Shown: positions 1-6,984 of the stretch, in pieces
Position numbering within the stretch: the stretch's first letter is position 1
Layout of the letters: each line of letters starts with the position of its first letter
DNA from: JBNJEM01 sp051745935
GTDB taxonomy: Bacteria > Planctomycetota > Planctomycetia > Pirellulales > Pirellulaceae
Direction of reading: 5' to 3'
NCBI GenBank assembly: GCA_051745935.1
Contig: JBNJEM010000398.1
Span: 1-7,389, forward strand
Length of the DNA: 7,389 bases
Position numbers and translations under genes: made by a program
The notes under the pieces: model-generated
Database searches by the model: none
What the model saw: the letters and a program-made list of their open reading frames with translations, nothing else
Told to the model about the DNA's origin: nothing

Positions 1-361
1 GGAAGTGCGAACGCCCGCGGATATCAGTCTCTTGCCCGTGAACGGTTACTTCTCTGGGGACGGCTCAATGGGGCGGGCTGCCCGGCCGCGTTGCCCGTTG
101 GCTTTTTGAAACGGGATTCAGATTGTGTTACCGTTTGTGTACGCTATAAGGGCGTTTTCCCGCCACCAAAGAAGAACGGGAAGTGGGAACGCGGTTTTGT
201 TCCGGCTGCCGGAAACGACGCGGGGGGTGCTGGACCCTCTTCGGGCTGAACGAAAGGGGGATTTCGCGTTTCGCACGCGTTGACGATGTCGTGTCACTTT
301 GACTGGAAGCGGCAAGGTTCTTTCCACGCATATCTTTGACGGATCATGAACGGGTGTATTC
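1..361. other. gene-free left flank
   Basis: No reading frame here resembles a known protein. The open minus-strand frames are rich in Arg, Ser and Pro and look like GC-driven chance frames. A small hairpin (arms CCCGTT 94-99 and AACGGG 110-115, loop containing five T) is present but too weak to call. The stretch must hold the leader and probably the promoter of the permease at 362, but I see no convincing sigma-70 pair and no Shine-Dalgarno sequence just upstream of the ATG. Confidence 0.5.
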
Positions 362-1939
362 ATGAATGACCAAGGCTATCCGTTTCTGAGGCGGGGCGAC
401 CTGAACGGGTTCTGGGCGCTGTTCGCGGACAATTTGGCAAACATGATGATCATCGCGACGGTCTGTCTTGGCGTATTCAAGATGCCCGAGACCGTGGTTT
501 ACGGACGGATCCTGCCCGGGGTGGGCGTGGCGCTGATCGTCGGTCTGCTATTCTATGTCTTTCAGGCCCGACGGCTCGCTCGGCGAGAAAACCGCGGCGA
601 CGTCACGGCACTGCCATACGGCATTTCAACCCCGATTTTGTTTATCTACCTTTATAGCGTCATCGGCCCGGTGTTTTGGGTGACTGGGAACGCGGTGCTG
701 GCATGGCAGGTCGGCGTTGCCGCGGCTTTTCTCGGCGGGGTGCTCGAGATGTCCGGGTGCCTGCTCGGGCCGCTCCTGAAACGAATCACCCCCCGTGCCG
801 GCATGCTGGGGACGCTCGCCGGCATTGCCATCGTCTGGATCGCGACCGTGCCGTTGGCGGAAATCTTCGAGCACGCCGCGGTCGGATTCCCCGCGTTGGC
901 CATCATTCTGTTGGGGCTGGTAGCGGGCGTTCGCTTTCCGGGTGGTATTCCCGCCGGGTTATTGGCCATCGTCGTCGGCGTGACGATGGGGTTCGTCACC
1001 GGAGAATCGGAGCTGACGTCGCGAGGAATTGGCGTCTATTTCCCGATTGTCGTTCTCTCCGATCTGTGGGCGGGATTGAAGCATATCGCGGGAAACCTCG
1101 AGATTCTCGCCATCGTCCTACCCATTGAGATTTACAATTTCATCGAAACGATGAATAACGTGGAGAGTGCGGAGGCGGCGGGCGATCACTACAACGTCCG
1201 CACCAGCCAGTTCATGGATGGCATCGGGACCATGGCGGGCGCGATCTGCGGCAGCCCCTTCCCCACCACGGTCTTCATTGGACACCCGGCCTACAAGCGG
1301 CTGGGCGCGGGGTGCGGCTATGCGCTGCTGGTGGGCCTGGTCTTTTTTATCGGGAACACCTTCGGCTTGGTCGCTTTCTTGCACGGAATCATTCCGGTGG
1401 CAGCCGTGGCGCCTCTTCTGGTCTTCGTCGGGATCGTGATCTGCGCCCAGGCATTCACGGCCACGCCCCCTCGTCATGCCATGGCCGTGGCCATCGCCAT
1501 CGTGCCCCACCTGAGCGATATTCTGACCAACAAGATGTCCAATCTGGCACGCTATTTGAACTCGCTCATGGAGCCTTCAATCGAGGCCACGGAGCTGGGT
1601 AAAACGCTGGAGGCGTTGAGCGGTGACCACGTTCCCCACGATCTTGCCGAGAAGTTGGTGGCCGACCAAGGAATCCATATGATGGGGCAACAATTTCTGT
1701 CCCGCGGCGCGATTCTGACCGGACTGATTTGGGGCGCCATGACGGCTCTGCTGATTGACAACCGCTTCCTGGGGGCGTCCGCCTTCGCGCTAGCCGGCCT
1801 CGTCCTCGCGCTGCTCGGCTTCATCCACTCGCCCCGTTTGGGGATTCATTACGACCTGCCGCTGGTCTGGAGCTACGGGCTGATCGCTCTCCTCTTCGCC
1901 GCCACGCACAAATTCTGCCGTCGCGAGCTGGGACCATAA
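362..1939 (+). CDS. NCS2/AzgA-like nucleobase permease family protein
   Basis: This 525-residue protein is an inner-membrane transporter of the NCS2 (xanthine/uracil permease) superfamily, nearest the AzgA-like branch. Hydrophobic helices run nearly the whole length, starting at about residues 22, 52, 111, 145, 172, 197, 225, 245, 318, 348 and 380, with a final group at about 448-516; this is compatible with the 14-helix NCS2 fold. TALPYGISTP (82-91) sits where the family has its helix-breaking segment in TM3. NFIETMNNVESAE (259-271), followed by DGIGTMAGAICGSPFPTTVF (286-305), matches the substrate-site region with the Gly-Ser/Thr-rich half-helix. A hydrophilic insert at about 395-445 makes it longer than classical AzgA proteins (roughly 430-450 residues). 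The start is the first ATG in frame; no clear ribosome binding site precedes it. Known family members are proton-coupled purine or pyrimidine base transporters. The substrate here cannot be deduced, and no purine-catabolism gene is nearby. The frame appears intact. Confidence 0.85.
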   Translation: MNDQGYPFLRRGDLNGFWALFADNLANMMIIATVCLGVFKMPETVVYGRILPGVGVALIVGLLFYVFQARRLARRENRGDVTALPYGISTPILFIYLYSVIGPVFWVTGNAVLAWQVGVAAAFLGGVLEMSGCLLGPLLKRITPRAGMLGTLAGIAIVWIATVPLAEIFEHAAVGFPALAIILLGLVAGVRFPGGIPAGLLAIVVGVTMGFVTGESELTSRGIGVYFPIVVLSDLWAGLKHIAGNLEILAIVLPIEIYNFIETMNNVESAEAAGDHYNVRTSQFMDGIGTMAGAICGSPFPTTVFIGHPAYKRLGAGCGYALLVGLVFFIGNTFGLVAFLHGIIPVAAVAPLLVFVGIVICAQAFTATPPRHAMAVAIAIVPHLSDILTNKMSNLARYLNSLMEPSIEATELGKTLEALSGDHVPHDLAEKLVADQGIHMMGQQFLSRGAILTGLIWGAMTALLIDNRFLGASAFALAGLVLALLGFIHSPRLGIHYDLPLVWSYGLIALLFAATHKFCRRELGP

Positions 1940-1998
1940 GACCCCATAACAAGACCCCTTGGATGATGGGACATCGGCATGGTTTTGTTATCGGGTCT
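1939..1998. terminator. inverted repeat between convergent genes, possible bidirectional terminator
   Basis: The left arm AGACCCCATAACAAGACC (1939-1956) begins at the last base of the permease stop codon. The right arm GGTTTTGTTATCGGGTCT (1981-1998) is its reverse complement with two non-complementary positions out of 18, one of which becomes a G-U pair in RNA. The loop is 24 nt. The position between two convergent genes suggests transcript-end formation from both sides. No U-run follows, so it is not a textbook intrinsic terminator; mRNA 3'-end protection is an alternative. A second, bulged stem (about 2007-2031, GGGG/CCCC around TATTAT) follows and overlaps the end of the sialidase frame. 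Confidence 0.5.
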
Positions 1999-2017
1999 GA
2001 GTAAGAATCCGGGGCTA

Positions 2018-3124
2018 TTATGCTCCCCGATCACAGGGTGCTTGCCTGTCAATCATTGACGCTTGAAAGGTGCCTGTTCGTGTTTCCCCCTTCAGTCCGT
2101 CGCGTCCGAGGCATTTTCGGCGCCGGCTGCCCCGGGGCGGGACCAGCAGGACGCCGCCCGTCCAATTGCCTTGAGGGATCTCGACCGACTCGCCGCTCTC
2201 GACCTCGCGCCGGAACACGTCCATCCGCGTGCGTCCATCGTCGGTATAGTGGAATCCGAGTTCCGGTTCCGGCTGCCAGCCGCTGGTGTCGATGCCCGAC
2301 TGGCCGGTGGCCGTGGCCATCCACAGGGTCGTATCGCGATTTGCCGTCGCACGCACGCGCGGGTTCGATCCGCCGGCGGTTCGCGCGTAGCGCCAACCTT
2401 GCAGTTTCTCCGGTACTTGTTTCCAAACATACGTCCGGTTCGCGAACGACTTGGAATCGTTGTTCAGTGTTTCCACGGTAAAGTTGCGCCCTTGAACAGT
2501 CAAACCATCCAAGCTCACCTTGATGGGTTCTCCCGGTCCGATCGTCTCGGGATCGACCACCGAATCGGCCAAGGCCAAATCGCGAAAATCCTCGAAGCGG
2601 TGAAAGGTCAGGTAATTGGCATCGTGCGCGTTGCGCGCCCCACCGACTCCGTCGTCGTAAGCCGTGCGGCAGACCGCCAGTAGGTCATCGCCGTCGAACA
2701 CCCAGTCGGGATACTGGAATCCATGGCGGACCACGTCGGGATGATGCAGCAGAATGCAGCGCACCTCCCAGTGGATCAGATCCTCCGACCGCAGCAGGGC
2801 CAGCGTGTTGCGCACCGAACCGGCATTCCGTTCCCGGTACCCCATCACGGGATTCGTCAGCGTCCAATATGCGTCCGAGCTTTCGTCGTGGCGGATGGTG
2901 AACTTCTTCGCGCCGCCGGGGAAGTCGAGGAACCCGGTTTCCGGATCGAACGAAGCCGTTTCCCCATCGTCGCTTATCCGGATCAGCGCGGCCTTGCCGG
3001 CAATGCGGCTAGGCCCCTCGACATTCACGCGGAGGATATTCACGATCCGCCCGTCCGGACTCACCACGGCGTTGCCCACCATGTTTGGGACGGGTCTTCC
3101 TCGATCCACTTCGTCCACGGCCAC
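2018..3124 (-). pseudogene. sialidase-like (BNR/beta-propeller) protein, N-terminally truncated
   Basis: The open frame encodes 368 residues from a GTG at 3124, preceded two codons upstream by an in-frame TGA. Family-like sequence starts only at about residue 17 (GNAVVSPDGRIVNILRVN). It continues through SDDG (51-54), FPGGAKKFTIRHD (68-80), the Asp-box-like SEDLIHWE (103-110), QYPDWVFDGDD (127-137) and AHDANYLTFHR (156-166), which I recognise from exo-alpha-sialidase-like proteins of PVC-type bacteria. Residues about 185-337 form a second, beta-rich domain ending in EIPQGNWTGGVLLVPP. The last 30 residues are Arg/Gly-rich and look like read-through past the natural end. Intact relatives carry a signal peptide and more N-terminal propeller sequence, so the first part is missing. 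Instead, the sequence upstream is a PHP-domain fragment in another frame. The role would be removal of terminal sialic-acid-like sugars outside the cytoplasm. There is no ribosome binding site at 3124. I regard this as a pseudogene; a frameshifted but recently active gene or a sequencing error is the alternative. Confidence 0.72.
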
Positions 3125-3470
3125 GTCGTCTCACGCGCCGGCGTCATCTCTCGCTCACCTTCCCGCACGGTATGGTAATTGTCATGATCGGTCATTGCCA
3201 GGATGTGATACCCAGCCTCGGCGTAGTTGTAGATCCAATCCTCGGATTCCGCTCGAACGCCACGGTAACTCGACCGTCACGGTAAACCATGTGGGCACGC
3301 CAGTTCGCGATGAATGGACCAATCCGGTCCCAGTTGATGTTCCCGTAACGGTTCTTCATGATCCGCCGCTGTGTTGCCTCGGCTTGCAACGACCGCGGCA
3401 TCAGGTGTGCAAGGCGAATTGCGGCCAGAATCGTGAAAGAACCGGGCAGTCTATTGGATTGCCGCGACAT
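3079..3470 (-). pseudogene. PHP-domain protein, N-terminal fragment with frameshift
   Basis: Read from the ATG at 3470, the minus strand gives a plausible signal peptide (hydrophobic SFTILAAIRLAHLM, then a cleavage-like QAEA). It is followed by MKNRYGNINWDRIGPFIANW (from 3359), the typical opening of secreted PHP phosphoesterase-like proteins. The expected N-L-H-x-H metal motif appears as NWRAH (3305-3291), so the first His is lost and the second kept; DGR follows. Between about 3265 and 3245 the frame shifts. The new frame continues with EDWIYNYAEAGYHILAMTDH (the family's second metal motif TDHD, coded at 3192-3181) and ETTWPWTKWIEEDPSQTW, also PHP-like. This frame stops at TGA 3063-3061. 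The rest of the PHP domain is absent and the sequence becomes sialidase-like. The known PHP fold binds metals and hydrolyses phosphoesters; this copy cannot encode an active enzyme. Weak point: the start at 3470 rests only on the signal-like sequence. Confidence 0.7.
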
Positions 3471-4124
3471 GGCAAGAACGCCTCGCTCTGGCATGTGGCC
3501 AGGACGTACTCGCCTGATTGTACGTCCCCAAAACAGGGCCGCACAAGCCGCCCCCTCTCGCCCACATGGCCGGCGCGGCGCCAAGGCATGTCCTCACTTC
3601 CCCCCGCCGGCCAACCCATCCACGACCAGCAGCCCGCGCCCCACAATCGATCGAAACATTCACCGCGGCGGCTTCCATCGTTTGCATCCGGAGGCATTGC
3701 CCGTTAGAATTCGCATAGTCGCTCATGGCTGTCGAAGGATGAAACCCCTCGGGAAAACCGCCAATAGACCCTGATAACCACCAATAATCAGATATTCAAA
3801 AACACACAATTATTCAACAACGCACAACGCTCGGCATTCCACCATGTGAGCAGGACCTACGTAGCGCGCAGAAAACTGCCATGGGAGCTGCCACGCCCTT
3901 GCATTTTCAAGGGGTTGCGCCGGATCCCGGAGGTTTTCTGCCCGGCTCTGAGTGGTGAAGCATCTCACGCAGCTTGAATACCCCTGCCATCGAGGCATCC
4001 TGTTCCCGTTTCAGTACGGTGATTTGAGTTCAGCCTGTGATCCGCCTTCCATCAGCCTTCATTAGCGGATATCCCCGGTTCCTCGCCACATGCCCGGACA
4101 ACACGTTTTGCCCTTCCTCGCCCG
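3471..4124. other. intergenic region between divergent loci
   Basis: I found no credible gene on either strand. The first 250 bases are GC-rich, with open minus-strand frames of low-complexity Gly/Arg/Ala composition that match no family. At about 3770-3830 the sequence turns clearly AT-rich (GATAACCACCAATAATCAGA and following), the composition expected near a promoter, but I cannot assign -35/-10 boxes. A nested hairpin follows at 3868-3941 and is listed separately. The region separates the minus-strand PHP/sialidase remnant from the plus-strand lyase, so regulatory sequence for the lyase should lie here or just downstream. Confidence 0.5.
3868..3941. repeat. nested inverted repeat, possible structured RNA or regulatory site
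   Basis: Outer arms GCAGAAAAC (3868-3876) and GTTTTCTGC (3933-3941) are perfectly complementary over 9 bases. Pairing can extend inward through a T-G wobble, one mismatch and two C-G pairs. Inside lies a second stem, CCCTTG (3896-3901) with CAAGGG (3908-3913), around a 6-nt loop CATTTT. The element sits in the leader side of the lyase gene about 190 bases before the long frame and 385 bases before the likely start. It matches no riboswitch I know. It could also be a chance structure or a relic of a small mobile element. Confidence 0.4.
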
Positions 4125-4195
4125 ATGATTGCCACGCTTTCCCTTGTTCAACGATACGCGGTGCACGGTCATGAATTCCCATCCCTTACCTTCGT

Positions 4196-4213
4196 TCACA
4201 CTCACACTCACAC
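4196..4213 (+). repeat. three tandem copies of TCACAC
   Basis: TCACAC is repeated three times exactly. If the long lyase frame were translated from 4125, this would encode alternating His-Thr (residues 25-30). Together with the absence of homology in residues 1-67, that suggests the segment is untranslated leader rather than protein. Confidence 0.6.
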
Positions 4214-4325
4214 GCGAGGCGCACCGATAACCATGACACAAGCATTTTTACACAACACGCATCGGTATGCATTTACCACCTTCATGAAAGTGTTATGCGA
4301 CATGATTACCACGCATTATCCCGAC

Positions 4326-6494
4326 ATGAGACCAACCCTCACAACACTCCTGCCGGCGGTCCTTGTTGTATTATTGCCCTTGTCAGCCAATGCCGAGCCA
4401 GGCGACTTTGAAATAATAGAGCAACGCGTGGTGGACGAATTAATGAAGTCGCCAATTGATGACGGCAGGGCCGAATCGATTATTGGCAGGATGAAGGAAG
4501 ACGGAAGCTTTCGGGGCATTGATTATTCAGATCTTAGCAGGACCGCCGGATTCCCTCAGCGAAACCATACGCGTTATCTGGTCTATTTAGCGAGAGCTTA
4601 CAAAAGCAATACGTCACGGTTTCATGATGACGAGACGATAAAAGATAACATTATCAAGGGACTCGACTTCTGGGTCTCCAATGATTTCGTTGGCGATAAC
4701 TGGCATAACAACCAGATTTCCACGCCCGCGAGCCTAGTCAACCTCATGCTGCTCATTGGAGAAGAGCTGCCCGAAGAGCTGGTTGACAACGCGCAGCCAA
4801 TAATTGGCAGAGCCCATATGAACGCTTCCGGAGCCAGGCCAAGCGGAGACCGAATAGTAATCGCCGGCATTCTCGCGAAGAACCTACTTTTCCTTGGCGA
4901 TAAAGAGCGATTCGAGGACATAATACACATAATTGAAAACGAAATCAAGTTTTCGACGGGAAGTCGCGGAATGCAGCATGATTACAGCTTTCATCACAGA
5001 CATGATAGGGTCAATAACACAACCTCGTATGGATACGGGAAATACGCAAATCATTTTGGTGAATGGTCTTATTATGTCGCCGGCACGACATATGAATTCT
5101 CGACAGATAAGATAAATCACCTGGTTGACTATTATCTTGATGGTATTTGCAAGCAATTGGTGTATGGAATATATCCGGACGTCAGTGTACAAAACAGAAG
5201 TATCGCGAACAAGAAGAGCTTTCGCCCGAGGGGGACTCTCGAGATTGAGCGCCTTTTGCTTGGCACGGATCATCGCAAGGATGAATTGGAGGAAATCATC
5301 GACTTAAGAAAAGGAGAAGTCGATCCGTCGCGATCGTTTAGTAAATTCTTCTGGCAAACGGAACACTTCGTACTTCAACGGCCAAACTACTATACGACGG
5401 TAAGAATGTATTCGACCAGGAACCAGAGCATGGAGGTGCCTTACAACGGCCCCGGCAAGACAACTCACCATAGGGCGGATGGCACGAATTATTTGATGCT
5501 CGAGGGCGACGAGTACCACAATATCTGGCCCGTTTATGACTGGCAGAAGATTTCCGGAACCACGATCATGCAAAAGCCAGAATTGCCCGGGCCCGGTGAT
5601 GTCCGGAAAGAAGGTCTTACTGATTTTGTCGGCGCCGTTTGCGACGGTTTGTACGGAGCCGTTGGTTTCGACTTTAAAAGCGCTCATGACATGCTGGAAG
5701 CCAGGAAGTCGTGGTTCTTTTTCGATGACGAATATGTTTGTCTCGGTGCTGACATTAAGTCCGACCCGAACCTTCCGGTTGTAACTACGATTAACCAGGT
5801 GTTAATGAGAAGCGACGTGTCCATCATGCAGGACGGGAAAAGCGAGACGCTCCGGCAGGGTGAGCATGAATTAAGCGATGTCAAATGGGTCCATCATGAC
5901 AGGGTGGGGTATATAATGCCTGATCCAGCGAGTATCATTGTATCGAATCGGGTGGAAGAGGGGCGCTGGTCGGATCTCACCGATCAAAAACACGTTTCGG
6001 AGGAAATGGTATCCAAGGAGGTGTTCATGGTGGGGTTCGATCACGGAAAACGCCCACAAAATGCGTCATATCAGTATATAGTGGTCCCTGATGTAAGCGT
6101 GCGGGAGATGATGGAGACGGGCGCCAAGAACCGCGATATCGAGATTCTTTCAAACACGCCCGAGCTTCAGGCGGTTGAAAATAAGAAGCTTAATATATGT
6201 CAGATTGTATGTTATAAGGCGGGAGAGGAAGTGGAAATGTCGAATGGCTCCGCCGTCACAATGGGCAGTCCGGGCATCGCGATGCTTAAAATGGGTGGGG
6301 GCAGGATAAAAGAGCTAACGGTTGCGGATCCGTCCAGAAGGCTAAGCCGTATCGGGATCACGGTTCCGGGTATGTACAATGCGCGGAGTGATGAGTGTGT
6401 GGCGGATCCGGATAATGAGCAAAACACGACATTGATTCGAGTCGATCTACCCCAGGGAGTTTATGCCGGAAAAAGTGTAACGATTGAATTATAG
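4326..6494 (+). CDS. secreted polysaccharide lyase, PL8 (chondroitin AC/hyaluronate lyase-like)
   Basis: The product would be a periplasmic or exported lyase that cleaves uronic-acid polysaccharides by beta-elimination. The frame is open from ATG 4125 (789 residues), but I choose ATG 4326 (722 residues) because it opens a classical signal peptide: MRPT, hydrophobic LLPAVLVVLLPLS, then ANA before EPGDF. Residue numbers below use the long frame. The alpha/alpha toroid spans about 95-400 and the beta-sandwich about 410-700, with a short C-terminal part to 789. QHDYSFHHRHDRVNNTTSYG (284-303) places His293 and Tyr302 nine residues apart, the spacing of His225/Tyr234 in chondroitinase AC. Arg358 in QNRSIANK matches the first active-site Arg; the second is Asn362. 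Glu437 is the likely acidic residue. EYHNIWPVYDWQKISGTT (463-480) matches the conserved Y-N-I-x-P-x-W-D-W and G-T-T block. The usual T-G-A-N is ASGARPSGDR (234-243). GC content and use of ATA and AGA/AGG codons differ from the permease, suggesting transfer. No Shine-Dalgarno sequence is evident at any candidate start. Alternative: a PL8 subfamily acting on another uronan. Confidence 0.83.
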   Translation: MRPTLTTLLPAVLVVLLPLSANAEPGDFEIIEQRVVDELMKSPIDDGRAESIIGRMKEDGSFRGIDYSDLSRTAGFPQRNHTRYLVYLARAYKSNTSRFHDDETIKDNIIKGLDFWVSNDFVGDNWHNNQISTPASLVNLMLLIGEELPEELVDNAQPIIGRAHMNASGARPSGDRIVIAGILAKNLLFLGDKERFEDIIHIIENEIKFSTGSRGMQHDYSFHHRHDRVNNTTSYGYGKYANHFGEWSYYVAGTTYEFSTDKINHLVDYYLDGICKQLVYGIYPDVSVQNRSIANKKSFRPRGTLEIERLLLGTDHRKDELEEIIDLRKGEVDPSRSFSKFFWQTEHFVLQRPNYYTTVRMYSTRNQSMEVPYNGPGKTTHHRADGTNYLMLEGDEYHNIWPVYDWQKISGTTIMQKPELPGPGDVRKEGLTDFVGAVCDGLYGAVGFDFKSAHDMLEARKSWFFFDDEYVCLGADIKSDPNLPVVTTINQVLMRSDVSIMQDGKSETLRQGEHELSDVKWVHHDRVGYIMPDPASIIVSNRVEEGRWSDLTDQKHVSEEMVSKEVFMVGFDHGKRPQNASYQYIVVPDVSVREMMETGAKNRDIEILSNTPELQAVENKKLNICQIVCYKAGEEVEMSNGSAVTMGSPGIAMLKMGGGRIKELTVADPSRRLSRIGITVPGMYNARSDECVADPDNEQNTTLIRVDLPQGVYAGKSVTIEL

Positions 6495-6503
6495 CAGGAG
6501 GTA

Positions 6504-6800
6504 TTGGGTGGCAGCCGATTTCGGGAAGGTTTTGCGCGCTGGGCGAGGCAGAATGGAGAGGGTGAATCCGAGGCCCGCGTGGCAATGCAATCGGAGCGAA
6601 ATATCCGTGGAGGAACAAAGCTCCCGGATGCCCATGGCCACGGCGCGGAAACCGCCATGCGGAGTGAAAAGGGGGTCGGCTACCTGGCCCGCCATGCCAA
6701 CCGGCTCATGATCGCCAACGATCGGCTGATCAAGATCGAGGGCGACGAGGTCTATTTCGAGTACAAGGACTGCTGCTATCGGGTGGCACTGGCTGGGTGA
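6504..6800 (+). pseudogene. IS91-family (Y2) transposase remnant
   Basis: Only the last 45 or so residues of this frame are recognisable: GVGYLARHANRLMIANDRLI (from about 6672), then EGDEVYFEYKD. These match the IS91/IS801-type transposase block whose usual form is YLARYTHR-x-AISN-x-R followed by V-T-F-x-x-KD. The first 50 residues (6504-6656, TTG start) show no transposase similarity, and the protein stops soon after KD, where intact enzymes continue for about 100 residues. A strong AGGAGG at 6496-6501 precedes the region. Its spacing suits the GTG at 6508, which is in a different frame and gives a 67-residue peptide with no known relatives, so it does not rescue the transposase. IS91 elements move by rolling-circle replication; this is a dead fragment just downstream of the lyase gene. 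Confidence 0.65.
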
Positions 6801-6876
6801 GCGATATACTCCTGAACGGAATGGAAGATTGAAAGGGTGTGCGACATCAGTCAGGTATTAACTGCCTTGAGACTGA

Positions 6877-6973
6877 GCGAACGGAGCCAGTGTGGGGGGG
6901 GAGGGCCTGTACACAGTGACCGAGTCATGGCACCATGCGAGGGAAGTGGAAACCGTGCACTGGCTCCGCTCGC
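6877..6973. repeat. 16-nt inverted repeat with 65-nt spacer
   Basis: GCGAACGGAGCCAGTG (6877-6892) and CACTGGCTCCGCTCGC (6958-6973) are reverse complements apart from one position. The spacer starts with a short TG-rich stretch and a run of eight G (6894-6901) and shows no gene. It lies between the IS91 remnant and the Rhs fragment, so it may be the paired ends of a tiny non-autonomous element or a relic of insertion-sequence termini. No flanking target duplication was found by eye. Confidence 0.45.
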
Positions 6974-6984
6974 GTTTAGCGTTG

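Noticed and set aside
123..150. TTGTGT and TATAAG 16 bases apart, possible sigma-70 promoter
   Set aside because: The -35 box matches the consensus at only three positions and the site is over 200 bases from the permease start; not strong enough to list.
118..363. 81-codon minus-strand open frame upstream of the permease
   Set aside because: Arg/Ser/Pro-rich with no domain; composition and position fit a chance frame in GC-rich DNA.
676..1128. 150-codon plus-strand frame within the permease
   Set aside because: It is the shifted shadow of a clearly conserved membrane protein frame, with basic low-complexity translation.
2355..2385. GGGTTCGATCC resembling a tRNA T-arm
   Set aside because: It lies inside the conserved sialidase frame, and I see no matching acceptor stem, D-arm or anticodon arm around it.
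2754..3707. 317-codon plus-strand frame opposite the sialidase/PHP locus
   Set aside because: The minus strand carries family motifs over the same bases; the plus-strand translation is Arg/Ser/Pro-rich without domains.
3401..3726. Two overlapping minus-strand frames (91 and 98 codons) upstream of the PHP fragment
   Set aside because: Gly/Ala/Arg-rich, no recognisable motif, and they run out of frame into the PHP-like sequence; probably chance frames.
4272..4299. TTTACC and TATGCG 16 bases apart just before the likely lyase start
   Set aside because: Both boxes are poor matches; the spacing alone is not sufficient support.
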